NCBI GenBank assembly: GCA_963827545.1
Contig: CAWHBI010000029.1
Coordinates: forward strand, 1-64,000
Origin: AWTP1-13 sp963827545
Lineage (GTDB): Bacteria > Pseudomonadota > Alphaproteobacteria > Rhizobiales > Hyphomicrobiaceae
Reading direction: 5' to 3'
DNA: 64,000 nt
In this document: piece by piece, positions 27,520 through 37,235 of the stretch
How positions within the stretch are numbered: position 1 is the first letter of the stretch
How the letters are laid out: every line of letters starts with the position of its first letter
Translations under genes and position numbers: made by a program
The notes under the pieces: model-generated
What the model was told of the DNA's origin: nothing
What the model saw: only the letters and a program-made list of their open reading frames with translations
Database searches by the model: none

Positions 27520-29661
27520 TTGAGGCCGAACTACACCACCATCGTCACCCCCATCGTTGCTGGCCGCGAAGGGCTACTCAAGCAGTATCTGCGCGACCAT
27601 GCGGAGCCGCGGCCGGGCAGCCTTTGCGAGGATTTCCTGCGCTGCCGATCGCTGTTTGCCTTCGACAAGATCAAGTGTCTGCACTTCTGCAGCTTCTCGA
27701 TACTGGACGAGGATGGCGAGTTCGGGCCTAGTCTCATCCTCGAGGCCACGTTCGATGGGTCGAGGGCGGACTTCCTGCGCGAGCTGTGGCGCGTGGCCCC
27801 CGCAGGCATGCATGCGGTCTACGGACACTGCGTCGGTTACCCGGCTACCGGGCTGGCAGTGCCGGAACTCATCGAGGAATACCTCGTGCGGCACGATGTG
27901 GGTGCCGACACGTTCTTCTCCGGCTGCCCTGGCCGCTGCGTGGCTCAGATCCAAGGGGAGAGCCGTGTCCGCAGCGAGATTGTCGCGTTCCTCTCCAGTC
28001 GGCAAGCCGCCGACGCCCCGCCGACGACGCTGGCGGCCCTGCAGCAGTCGATGCAGCGGGACGTTATTCGAATGAGGCCGGAGAACCGGTGGGCCGAGCA
28101 ACCGGCCGTGACACCCTGGGAGGTCGCCAACAGGACCTGGGTTGTCCGCGCAGTGATCGTGGCAGCCGCAGCCGGAGTGTGCGCACTCGGTGCCCTCGCC
28201 GTCCGTATCCTGTTCGGCAAGGGACCGCTCGCCTTGCAGAGCTGGATCGACGGGCTGTTCAGCCAGATGTGGCAGGCCGGCGTGCGAATCGCTCGCGCGG
28301 AATACCCCGGGTTGGAGTGGCTCGCAGGCCCGACGCGAGAGCTGCAACTGCCGGTCCTCTATGCAGTCCTGGCATTGGCGGTGCTTTGGATTGTGGTGCG
28401 CGTTTGGGAGCTCATTTTCCGCACTTGGACAGTGAACCCGCACCGACAATATTTCGTGTGGCGTCTATTACTGCACATCATGGTGATCCTGAAATACTCC
28501 ATCCTCGCTTCCATGGTCGCCATTGTCGTGCTGGGGCTCGTGACGGACAGGACCGCGCCCTCTCTCGAGACCGGGCCCTCCCAGGTCAAAGACCTCGTTC
28601 TGAGGCTCGATAGATCACTGGCAAGGCAGTACCCTTCCGATGCTCGCGAATCCAGCGTCGAGGCGCGTGCTCCTGAGCCCGCGGCTTTCGCAAGCATAGT
28701 CCTGCTCCTGGGTGTCGGCTTGCTATGGGTCCTGCTGCAGCATTGGGCGACATCGCTGAAGCTCGCCGTGCAGTTCCAAGAGCTCACGCCGACAAATGAA
28801 AATGTGCGCCGCTTCCTGCTCGACGTCGCCACATTCGCAAGAGTGGTCGCTGCAGTGTTCGCTGTTCTTATCCTCGCTCGCCATATCCCGGTTGACGTTG
28901 CCGCGACGTTTGCGGGTGGCGCTCGTCCGTGGGTCTACGGCTTGCTCGTGCTTGCCACCTATGCGCTGGCCGGCATTCTGGTCGTTTATGCCGTGGGGTT
29001 GGCGCTGCTGTTCATTGTGAAGGCGCTCGAGATCATGGAGCGCCGGCGCTTCGAAAGCGCCGAGGCACTGGTTACAGAGCCTTTGGACAACGCCCACAGC
29101 CATGCACGCGAGGAAGGCGGAATCAACCGGCACCAGAACCACCTGGCAAGCCTCACCTACGTCAAGCCCGGCGTCCTGCGGCGCTGGCTCCTGCGGTCGA
29201 CCCTGTTCATCATCAATCTTCTGAGCCGCTTCTGGTTCAACCGCGGTGCACTCGGCGGCATACCGACGATCTTGTCGGCGCGCTGGGTCATGATCGACGG
29301 CGGGCGGCGGCTGCTGTTTCTGGACAACTACAGCGGCGCCTGGGACAGCTACCTCAACGAGTTCATCGACATGGGTGCAGTCAAAGGGCTCAACGCCATC
29401 TGGGCGAATACCTTTGTCAGGGCCCGCGCACCGGAGCGGCGCTACGCCTATCCCGAGACCAGCTTCTATCTCTGGAGGGGGGCGCAGGCGGAGCGGCCGT
29501 TCAAGGCCTACGTCCGCCAAAGCCAGGTCGAAACGCTTGTCTGGTACAGCGCCTATCCGACCCTGAGCATCACCAACGTCAACGCCAATACCAAGCTCAG
29601 GCAGTCGCTGTTCGAGCCGCTGGCCACATGCGACATCGATGCGGTCATCCAGCGCCTGTGA
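27520..29661 (+). CDS. Large membrane protein of unknown function between P450 and DyP genes
   Basis: A 713-residue protein I do not recognise by name. The N-terminal soluble part (about 1-190) looks like a ferredoxin-like alpha/beta domain (TTIVTPIVAGREGLLKQYL, then HFCSFSILD, LEATFDG and GMHAVYGHCVGYP). Six hydrophobic stretches follow at about 206-232, 277-302, 310-342, 386-410, 431-456 and 470-505. A C-terminal soluble part (about 575-713) repeats the same pattern (ARWVMIDGG, LFLDNYSGAWDSYLNEF, GLNAIWANTF). The start is TTG, 19 bases after the P450 stop, and the next gene starts 19 bases after its end, so the three are probably one operon. It may present substrate or electrons to the P450 or DyP enzyme. 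Confidence 0.75.
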   Translation: MRPNYTTIVTPIVAGREGLLKQYLRDHAEPRPGSLCEDFLRCRSLFAFDKIKCLHFCSFSILDEDGEFGPSLILEATFDGSRADFLRELWRVAPAGMHAVYGHCVGYPATGLAVPELIEEYLVRHDVGADTFFSGCPGRCVAQIQGESRVRSEIVAFLSSRQAADAPPTTLAALQQSMQRDVIRMRPENRWAEQPAVTPWEVANRTWVVRAVIVAAAAGVCALGALAVRILFGKGPLALQSWIDGLFSQMWQAGVRIARAEYPGLEWLAGPTRELQLPVLYAVLALAVLWIVVRVWELIFRTWTVNPHRQYFVWRLLLHIMVILKYSILASMVAIVVLGLVTDRTAPSLETGPSQVKDLVLRLDRSLARQYPSDARESSVEARAPEPAAFASIVLLLGVGLLWVLLQHWATSLKLAVQFQELTPTNENVRRFLLDVATFARVVAAVFAVLILARHIPVDVAATFAGGARPWVYGLLVLATYALAGILVVYAVGLALLFIVKALEIMERRRFESAEALVTEPLDNAHSHAREEGGINRHQNHLASLTYVKPGVLRRWLLRSTLFIINLLSRFWFNRGALGGIPTILSARWVMIDGGRRLLFLDNYSGAWDSYLNEFIDMGAVKGLNAIWANTFVRARAPERRYAYPETSFYLWRGAQAERPFKAYVRQSQVETLVWYSAYPTLSITNVNANTKLRQSLFEPLATCDIDAVIQRL

Positions 29662-29680
29662 TGCAGAGGTCCGACGAGTG

Positions 29681-31256
29681 ATGACAGCCGTGACAGACAA
29701 TGTCGAATGGCATGACGTGCAGGGACTGGTGCTGAGCGGGTACCCGCGGCTCAGGTATTCGGCCTTCCTCCTGTGGCGCTTCCTGCCGGATGGGCCGGAC
29801 CAGCGCGCCGCCGCCAAGCAATGGCTCGCCCGTCTGGCGCGCCTGCTGGTGCGCGCCGACAAGGCCGACGCGGAAGCCGAGCCAGACGCCGTGCGCGACA
29901 CGCCCTCACCGATTACCAACCTGACGGCCATGAAGACGCGCTCCGCAAGCACCGCATGGGCGATCAATCTGGCGCTGACAGCGCGCGGCCTGCAACGGCT
30001 CGGCGTCGGCAAGCACGAGCTGGCGCACTTCTCGCAGGAGTTTATCGAGGGGATGGCACCTCCGCCGAACGGGACACACGCGATCCCGCGCCGCTGCAAC
30101 CTCCTGGGCGATGTCGGCGACAACTCGCCCGACTGCTGGCATTGGGGCGGATGGGAGGCGAACCGCGAGATCGACGGCGTGCTGCTGCTCTATGCCGGCA
30201 CCAAGGATTCGCTGCAGGCGCTGATCGCCGCCGAGACGGCCCACATGCAGCCTGCCGCCCAGCCGATCATGTCGGACTCGCCGAAGCTGAAAGGGCCGCT
30301 CATCCTCCCGGGTCGCGTGTTTTGCGATGGCAAGGAGCACTTCGGCTTCAAGGACGGGATCTCCCAGCCCATCATCGAGGGCACGCGCATTGCGGCAAGA
30401 GCAAAAAAGAGGAACCCCAAGGAGTTTCGCATCTCGGTCGTCAAGGCCGGCGAATTCGTGCTCGGCTACCCGAATGAGCGCAATGCGGCGGTCTCGTTCG
30501 CCAACAATCCCGCCCGGACCTCCAGCGATTCCGAAGCAGATGGGGCGCCCGGTCCGGGATCTGGGGCGAAACGGCACCTATCTCGTGCTTCGGCAGCTCG
30601 AGCAGGATGTGCAAGCGTTCGACAGCTTCGTGACGAAAGCGGCCCAGCAGGTGCACGGAGAAGCCAATGCAAGGACCAAGGAATGGGTAGCCTCCCGGCT
30701 GATCGGCCGACGTCCCAACGGCGAGCCATTGATCGGGCCGGCAGCGGATGCCGCCGAGACTGCCGGCCCGCGGAACGACTTCCTCTATCACTTCGAGGAC
30801 GGCCATGGTCTGACCTGCCCGATCGGCGCGCACATTCGACGCGCCAACCCGCGCGACACCATCGGGCCCAATCCCGACACCGCGCTGCGCCTATCGAAGA
30901 TGCACCGCATCATCAGGCGCGGAAGGCCGTACGGTGAACGGCCGTCCGATGGCCTCGGTGCTGAAGGAAAGGCAGGGGCAGACAAACCTCGGGGCATCTA
31001 TTTCATTGGCCTGAATGCCGACATCGCCGGCCAATTCGAATTGATCCAGCATTCGTGGCTCAATAACGTGCATTTCGGCGGTCTCTATGCGGGAACCGAC
31101 CCATTGAGCCATTTCCGGGCCGGCGGTGATGTCATGACGATCCAGGCGCGTCCGGCAAACCTGCACATCGAGGGAATGGCACCATTCGTCACGGTGCGCG
31201 GCGGCGCCTACTTCTTCCTGCCGGGTATCAAAGCGCTGGAGGCTCTGGCACTGTGA
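29681..31256 (+). pseudogene. DyP-type haem peroxidase, one-base frameshift
   Basis: The first part holds the DyP signature FGFKDGISQP with the catalytic Asp near residue 224. After about 30500-30560 the reading moves to another frame, giving GRNGTYLVLRQLEQDV, the proximal haem His in GAHIRRANPRD, the later RRGRPYG segment, and the C-terminal GGAYFFLPG. Removing one base restores a continuous 524-residue protein, within the range of large C/D-type DyPs. No Tat signal is seen, so it is probably cytoplasmic or membrane-associated through its neighbour. The single indel near a GGGG run may be a sequencing error. Confidence 0.85.
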
Positions 31257-31275
31257 CGGTGCTCGCACGCCCGAC

Positions 31276-34200
31276 TCATGCCCGCGCGGCCTTGGAGGGG
31301 CGCTTGCTGGATACGTCCTCGACGCGGTCCACGTAGCGTTGTGCAAGATCGGGCCGACCCTTCTGCGTCGCCATCTTGGCCAACGCGGCGCAGACGCTCC
31401 TGATCAAGGGTTGCATGCCACACTGCTCCGCAAGATCGAGCGCACGCTGGAAATGTCTTTCACCCTCCGCGCTGCTGCGATCGCCCGAAACAGCCGCTAT
31501 GTCACCCAGAAGTTTGGCCGCATAGCCCTGCTGCGGTCGCTCGCCTCGGGCTTCGGCGAGCGCCAGGGCCCGCTCAGCCACAGCCCGCGCCTCGGCATGG
31601 CGATTGTCCGCCAAGAGTGCACGGGCTTGCGCCAGGAACAGGTAGCGCCAGCCGAATGCGTGCTCGGCCAGGGGCACGTCGAGTCGCTCAGGCACAGAGA
31701 GGATGTCGAGTGCGGCCTTGACGTCTCCCAGCCCGAGATGGGCCTCGCCCATCCGTGCGGCAAAGATCGGGTACATCTGGACCATTTCCAGATCGAGGCA
31801 GATTTGCCAGGTGTCCTGCAGGAGCGCCAACGCTTGAGCATGCCGGCCTCGCGCCATTTCGATGCGCGAGCGCACGTGGTCGATGTTGGCGCGCGAGTAG
31901 GCGTGGTCTGCAGCCTCTGCCCGTTGCCGCGCCTCCTCCGCAAACGCCTCGGCCTCATCGATCTCGCCCAGCTCCACCAGGGAATCGGCGAGGAAGGTGC
32001 GCAGCATCACACTCGGATAGGCCGCCCAGCCCGCGCGCTTCTTGTCGAGTTCCGGGGTCTCCAGGGCAAGGCATCGGCGATGTATCTCGAGCGCCTTGGC
32101 GAAGGCCCCGGTCTCATGATGAACGATGCCGAAATGGTGCAAGGATGCAAAGATGAGCGCCTTGTCGCCAATCTTGTTTGCAAGAACGCTCGCCGCTTCG
32201 GCGGCCGCCAGCGCACCATCGTGTTGTCCAAGTCGCCAAAGCGCGACGGCCAGCTGGCAGTTGACTGCCGCCGTGCGCCAAGGGTCACCGGAAGCCTCGG
32301 CAAAGCTGCGCGCCTCCCGCAGCACCTCCGCGATTTTGCGGTGCTTGCCGAGTGGCTCCAGCGCGAGGATGACGATCAGTCGGAAGTCGATCTGCGCCTT
32401 CGTCTTGGCATCGGATGGCGGCAGGTGCGACAGGGTCTCCAGGCCGCGCTCAAAGATGCTGACGGCATCCTGATTGGCGCCGCGGCGCGTAGCGCGGAGA
32501 CAGCTGCGCAGCAGGTAGGGGACCGCCTTGTCCCACAGCTCGGCGTGAAAGGCATGATCGGCGAGGCGGTCGATGTGCTCGTCGAGGCGATTGCTGAAGC
32601 TCGATTCGATGATTTCGACAGCTCGGGCATGAAGCGTACGCCGCAGCCCCATAAGAATCGTCCCGTAAGCAACGTCGCGGGTCAGCTCGTGCTTGAAGGA
32701 ATATTCCGGGTTGGCATCCGAAGACACCTTGTAAAGAAAATCGGCCGACTCGAGCGCGTCCAGGTGCAGCGCAAGCTCGCCGGCAAGCACCCCCACCATC
32801 CGGGAGAGCAGCGCAACGGGGACATCCTTGCCGATGACCGCCGAGGTTTGCAGCAACGATTTGGGCATGCCATCCAGAAGATCGATGCGGGTTGCCAGCA
32901 CGGAATGGATCGTTTCCGGCATCTCGATTCGCTGGCCATGCTTACTGAGGCGGTGGTCGCCCGGTCGGCCCTCCAGAACCTTCGTATCCCTCAGGGCCTG
33001 CACCAGCTCTTCGAGGAACAACGGGTTGCCGTGCGCCTGCGCGAGAATGCGCCGCTTCACCTGCGCCAGACCGATGTCGGCACCCATGAGCCAATCGACC
33101 AGTTGATTGGAAGCCTCTCCACTCAGGGGGGACAAATCGAGATGAACGTGGCCGCCCCCGGGCAGCCAATTGCCGCCGTCTGGGCGTTGTGTCGCGATCA
33201 GCAGAATCCGGGCACTGCTGATGACCTCGACGAGGTTGTCCAGAATGAGCCTCGTCTCGGCGTCCGCCCAATGCAGGTCTTCGATCAGAATAAGCAGGGG
33301 CGCGGACCGCTCCCGGTCCAGCACGAGCGCCTTGATGGCCTCGATCACCTGGTGGCGCCGCTGCGACGGCTCGAGCTTCTTCCATTCGGGGTGGTCGCTG
33401 CCCACATCGAGCAGAGAGAGTATGGCGGGCAGGAAAGCCGACAGGCCCGCGCTCAGTCGCCCGAGCCCCTCCCTGGCACGGTTTTCAATGACATCCGGCC
33501 CGTCGTTGATCCTGATGTTGAACGAAGCGCGGATGAGCGTGCTGACGGGGTAGTAGCTGGAGTTCGTGCGCTGCGAAGCGCATGCCGTTTCGAGCACCAC
33601 CCAATCGGCGGCCACCGACCGGATAAACTCGTGCACCAACCGCGATTTTCCAAGGCCGGCAGCACCTCTGACCGTTGCCACCTGCCCCTGTCCGGCCGCA
33701 GCACGCTCGAGCGCCTGGCCCAGAGCCGCGAGCTCGGACTGGCGGCCGACGATGGAGCTCAGGCCGCGCGCCGACCGGACTTGCCATCGCGTCCTTGCTC
33801 GCGCACCGGTCAGCTCAAAAGCGTCGATTGTTTGCGAGACGCCTCTGGGTGCGAGCGGTCCCTTCGGGGTGGCAGCAATGAACCCCTTGGCAAGCTCGCG
33901 CGTCGCCGCCGTCATCAGGATGCTTCCGGGCGTGGCGAGCTCCTCCATGCGCGCTGCGAGATGGACGGTCTTGCCTACCGCGTCATAGTTCATGGCCAGA
34001 TCGCTGCCGATTGAATGAATCACGACCTGGCCGGAATTCATCCCGACACGAATTGCCAATTCACTCCCGCTCTTCTGCCGCAGGACGCCGATGGCGGCGC
34101 GCATTGCCAAGGCCGCACGGCAGGCCTGAACCGCGTGATCCTCGCTGGCGACGGGTGCTCCGAACAGCGCCATGATGCCGTCGCCCCGCGATTGGTTGGC

Positions 34201-34596
34201 AAATCCCTCATGCTCGTGAACGGCATCCATCAGGACCTTGAGGGCAGGCGCGAGGATCTCGAGTGCCTGTTCCGGATCGAGCTGGTCGATCAGAGCGGTC
34301 GAACCGCGGATGTCCGCGAAAAGAACGGTAACGTGCTTGCGCTCGCCGAGCATCGCGCTGCCGGAACCGAGGATGCGCTTGACAAGACTGGGCGGCACGT
34401 TGGACTGCAGGAATGAAAGTGCGTGCTGCCCGATCGCTGCTGGGACGGTCGTCGGCCGCCCACAGCCGCCGCAAAATCGGGCAGCCGGCTGGTTGGCGAA
34501 GCCGCAGCTGCGGCATCTGTTGTCAAATACAGAGCCGCAACCCCAGCATTGCTGGCCGACGCCAAGACCGGTAGTCCCGCACTTTGGACATTGCAT
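31276..34596 (-). CDS. Zinc-ribbon, class III cyclase homology domain, AAA ATPase and TPR protein
   Basis: A 1106-residue signalling protein. The N-terminus has four CxxC-type pairs (C3/C6, C17/C20, C28/C31, C42/C45). A class III cyclase domain follows (about 80-260) with metal Asp in LFADIRGST and in RGDGIMALFG; in the catalytic helix (YDAVGKTVHLAARM) the transition-state Asn is His while the Arg is kept. An AAA/STAND-like ATPase (Walker A GAAGLGKSR, Walker B LLILIEDLHWAD) and C-terminal TPR-like repeats complete it. ATG 34596 has GGGAG upstream. It converges on the DyP gene with 19 bases between them, so it belongs to the block by position only. Confidence 0.88.
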   Translation of the reverse strand: MQCPKCGTTGLGVGQQCWGCGSVFDNRCRSCGFANQPAARFCGGCGRPTTVPAAIGQHALSFLQSNVPPSLVKRILGSGSAMLGERKHVTVLFADIRGSTALIDQLDPEQALEILAPALKVLMDAVHEHEGFANQSRGDGIMALFGAPVASEDHAVQACRAALAMRAAIGVLRQKSGSELAIRVGMNSGQVVIHSIGSDLAMNYDAVGKTVHLAARMEELATPGSILMTAATRELAKGFIAATPKGPLAPRGVSQTIDAFELTGARARTRWQVRSARGLSSIVGRQSELAALGQALERAAAGQGQVATVRGAAGLGKSRLVHEFIRSVAADWVVLETACASQRTNSSYYPVSTLIRASFNIRINDGPDVIENRAREGLGRLSAGLSAFLPAILSLLDVGSDHPEWKKLEPSQRRHQVIEAIKALVLDRERSAPLLILIEDLHWADAETRLILDNLVEVISSARILLIATQRPDGGNWLPGGGHVHLDLSPLSGEASNQLVDWLMGADIGLAQVKRRILAQAHGNPLFLEELVQALRDTKVLEGRPGDHRLSKHGQRIEMPETIHSVLATRIDLLDGMPKSLLQTSAVIGKDVPVALLSRMVGVLAGELALHLDALESADFLYKVSSDANPEYSFKHELTRDVAYGTILMGLRRTLHARAVEIIESSFSNRLDEHIDRLADHAFHAELWDKAVPYLLRSCLRATRRGANQDAVSIFERGLETLSHLPPSDAKTKAQIDFRLIVILALEPLGKHRKIAEVLREARSFAEASGDPWRTAAVNCQLAVALWRLGQHDGALAAAEAASVLANKIGDKALIFASLHHFGIVHHETGAFAKALEIHRRCLALETPELDKKRAGWAAYPSVMLRTFLADSLVELGEIDEAEAFAEEARQRAEAADHAYSRANIDHVRSRIEMARGRHAQALALLQDTWQICLDLEMVQMYPIFAARMGEAHLGLGDVKAALDILSVPERLDVPLAEHAFGWRYLFLAQARALLADNRHAEARAVAERALALAEARGERPQQGYAAKLLGDIAAVSGDRSSAEGERHFQRALDLAEQCGMQPLIRSVCAALAKMATQKGRPDLAQRYVDRVEDVSSKRPSKAARA

Positions 34597-34795
34597 GGCA
34601 ACTCCCGCGTCCACTGTCCCGAGACATTGGTATCCAGTATACCTGTGGCAGGAAAAGCCTGGAAGTCGCCGTTCCTGAACAGATAATGTGTCCGGCGGGC
34701 CTCCAGCGCTGGTCCTGCATGCCGGGCGCTACCCCGCTTCTCAGGCCATTGCCCAACCGAACCCGAGGGGGCCGCCACTGGCGATGTCGGCGCGA

Positions 34796-36233
34796 TCACG
34801 CGATCGTGCTGGCTGGTGTCCGTCCTTCGCCTACGTCCCAATAGAGGCCAGCCATCAGCTCGACGGCCGAGCGGGACAGCGGCATGAGGATGTGCTCGTC
34901 CGGCGCATGCTGCGAGCATGAGGCGTAGGAATGCGGGATCCAGATGGTGGGGATGCCCAGAATATCCGTGAAGACGTCGTTGCAGATCGAACCGCCCATC
35001 TGCGGCACGATGGCAGGCTTGGCATTGGCGGAGCGCTGCAGCGAGGCGGCGACGTACAGCGCCCACGGGTGATCCGGCTCGGTGCGAGTGGCAGCAAAGC
35101 GGCCGTCGTTGGCCGCGGGCGGTGGCATCACCTTGACGGTGGTGAAGCCCCTGGCATCGAGATGGCGCTGCAGCGCCGGGATGACCGCGTTGATGTCAGT
35201 GCCCGCGACAAAGCGCAGCTGGCAGTTGGCTATCGCCTTGGGCGGCACCGCATTGACCGGACGGCCCGGCGTACCAGCCGTGAACGCCAGCACGTGGAAC
35301 ACGTTGGAGCCATAGACACGCTCGGCCGGTGTGTGGCCTGGCTCGCCCCACCACGGATCGATTCCGGGTCCGCCTTCGCCGCCGCCGATCTCCACATCCG
35401 CCAGCGCATCCCTCACCGCCGCGGACATCGCCGGTGCCGCGAGGCTAGGGACCAGCAGCGCACCCGTCGGTCCCACGATCGTGGCGAGCGCATTGGCAAG
35501 GATCAGAGCAGGGTTGGCGATGAGGCCGCCCCAGTTGCCGGAGTGGTGCCCGCCCGCGCGCAGATCGCAGGCGAGATCGAAGTTGATGGCGCCGCGGCAA
35601 CCGAGCGTCATGGTGGGTCGCTCGGGCGTCACACGCGGGCCGTCCGAGGCGATAAGCACGTCGGCGGCAAAATCGGTCTTGTGGGCGGCCACCAGCTCGG
35701 CCAAGCCCTTGGAGCCCGCCTCCTCGCCCATCTCGATGATGAACTTGGCGTTGAACCCGAGTCGGCCGTCGCGCTCGCTGCGCACCGCTTCGAGCGCGGC
35801 CATGTTGAGAGTGTGCTGGCCCTTGTTGTCGGCCGTGCCACGGCCGTAAAGCCGGTCGCCGTGGCGCGCGGTCACCCACGGTCCCCTGCCCACGGTCCAT
35901 TGATCTTCGAGGCCCCGGATCACGTCGCCATGACCGTAGCCGAGGACGGTCGGGAGCCTGGCGTCCTCCGAGTAGGTTGCGAGCAGGACCGGAGCCTTGA
36001 CCGGCAAGCGGGTTGTCGTAGATGCGCGTGGAGAAGCCAAGGCGCGCGAAGGCGGGCGCCATCTCCTCGTCCAGGTAGCGGCGCAACTCCGGCAAGCTGG
36101 CGGGCAGCTTCTGGCTCTCCGTCTTGAAGGCGACGCGACGGGCCAGGTCGGCTTCAAAGGCGCCGCCCTCGACGTAGGCACGCGCGCGCTCGACGGCGCC
36201 TGCACGAGTTCCTCGGGTTCCGGCATTGCTCAT
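34796..36233 (-). pseudogene. M20-family metallopeptidase, one-base frameshift
   Basis: A zinc peptidase of the M20/ArgE/DapE group. The first part from ATG 36233 reads to YDNPLAG; the rest continues in another frame from KAPVLLATY, with the metal motifs GYGHGDVI, GRGTADNKGQ and the general-base Glu in EMGEEAGSKGL, and the dimerisation domain HHSGNWGG. Removing one base near 36000 (CTTGACCGG to CTTGCCGG) restores 478 residues. It lies 18 bases downstream of dppF, so imported dipeptides are its likely substrates. Confidence 0.88.
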
Positions 36234-36251
36234 GCGGGCGGTCCTTGCGTG

Positions 36252-37235
36252 TCAGGTGGCGCCGTAGAGGTGGCACTCGACGAAACCACCGGCCGTGGCA
36301 ACAGGCATCGGCGGTACAGCCTTGCACTTCTCCATCACACGCGCGCAGCGCGGATGGAAGCGGCAGCCAGGCGGCACCTCGAGTGGATTGGGATAGGCAG
36401 CGCCAAGGTGCGTATCCGGCACGCCGAGGCCAGGCTCCGGCGTAAGCACGGATGCGAGCAGCGCCTGCGTGTAGGGATGCTTGGGCGCGCGGAATAGCGT
36501 GTCGGTGTCGGCTTCCTCGACGATGCGCCCGAGGTACATGACCGACACCCGCGTTGCCATGTGCTCGACCACGGCCAGGTTATGGCTGATCAGCATGTAG
36601 GTGAGCCCGAGGTCGCGCCTCAGTTCCTGCAAGAGGTTGAGGATCTGCGACTGCACGGAGACATCGAGCGCCGACGTGGGCTCGTCGCAGATGACGAGGC
36701 GCGGGCGGTTGATGAGCGCGCGCGCGATGGCGACGCGCTGGCGCTGGCCGCCGGAAAGCTGGCTCGGGTAGTTGTCATAGAGACGGCCGGCGAGGCCGAC
36801 GCGCTCCATCATCTCTTCCACGCGCGCCCGCCATGTGATGCTGTCGCTGTCGCCCTGCACGCGCAGCGGCAGCGCGATGATCGAACCGATCGACTTGCGC
36901 GGGTTGAGCGAGGAATAGGGGTCCTGGAACACGGGTTGCACGATGGACGCAACCGCCCGGCGCGGCAGAGCTGCGGTTGGCTGACCGCCGATGCGGATTT
37001 CCCCGGTGGTGGGGGGCAGCAGGCCCAGCAGCATCCGCGCCAGCGTGGTCTTTCCGCAGCCGGACTCGCCCACCAGCGCCACCACTTCTCCGGGCCGCAC
37101 CGCGAGGCTCACGTCCTCCACCGCCCGCAGGGTCCGCTTCGGTTTGAGCAGGCCGACCGACACCCGAAATGTGCGCGAAACGTTGCGCGCCTCCAGCAGG
37201 GGAGCATTCGACGTTGCGCCTGCCGAAGCGCTCAT
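36252..37235 (-). CDS. dppF: Dipeptide/oligopeptide ABC transporter ATP-binding protein (DppF-like)
   Basis: A 327-residue ATPase with Walker A GESGCGKT, signature LSGGQRQRV, Walker B LVICDEPTSALD, and the C-terminal oligopeptide-transporter extension containing the CRFHPRCARVMEKC cysteine motif (an iron-sulfur or zinc-like cluster in this subfamily). The start codon overlaps the dppD stop by four bases (ATGA), so translation is coupled. Confidence 0.93.
   Translation of the reverse strand: MSASAGATSNAPLLEARNVSRTFRVSVGLLKPKRTLRAVEDVSLAVRPGEVVALVGESGCGKTTLARMLLGLLPPTTGEIRIGGQPTAALPRRAVASIVQPVFQDPYSSLNPRKSIGSIIALPLRVQGDSDSITWRARVEEMMERVGLAGRLYDNYPSQLSGGQRQRVAIARALINRPRLVICDEPTSALDVSVQSQILNLLQELRRDLGLTYMLISHNLAVVEHMATRVSVMYLGRIVEEADTDTLFRAPKHPYTQALLASVLTPEPGLGVPDTHLGAAYPNPLEVPPGCRFHPRCARVMEKCKAVPPMPVATAGGFVECHLYGAT

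Noticed and set aside
31339..34014. An 891-codon open frame on the plus strand
   Set aside because: Antisense of the cyclase/AAA/TPR gene, which has clear motifs in order on the minus strand.
34796..36226. Reading the M20 gene as an intact 476-codon gene starting at 36226
   Set aside because: The first 75 residues of that reading are low-complexity and unlike the family, while the alternative frame from 36233 gives the normal M20 N-terminus, so a frameshift is the better explanation.
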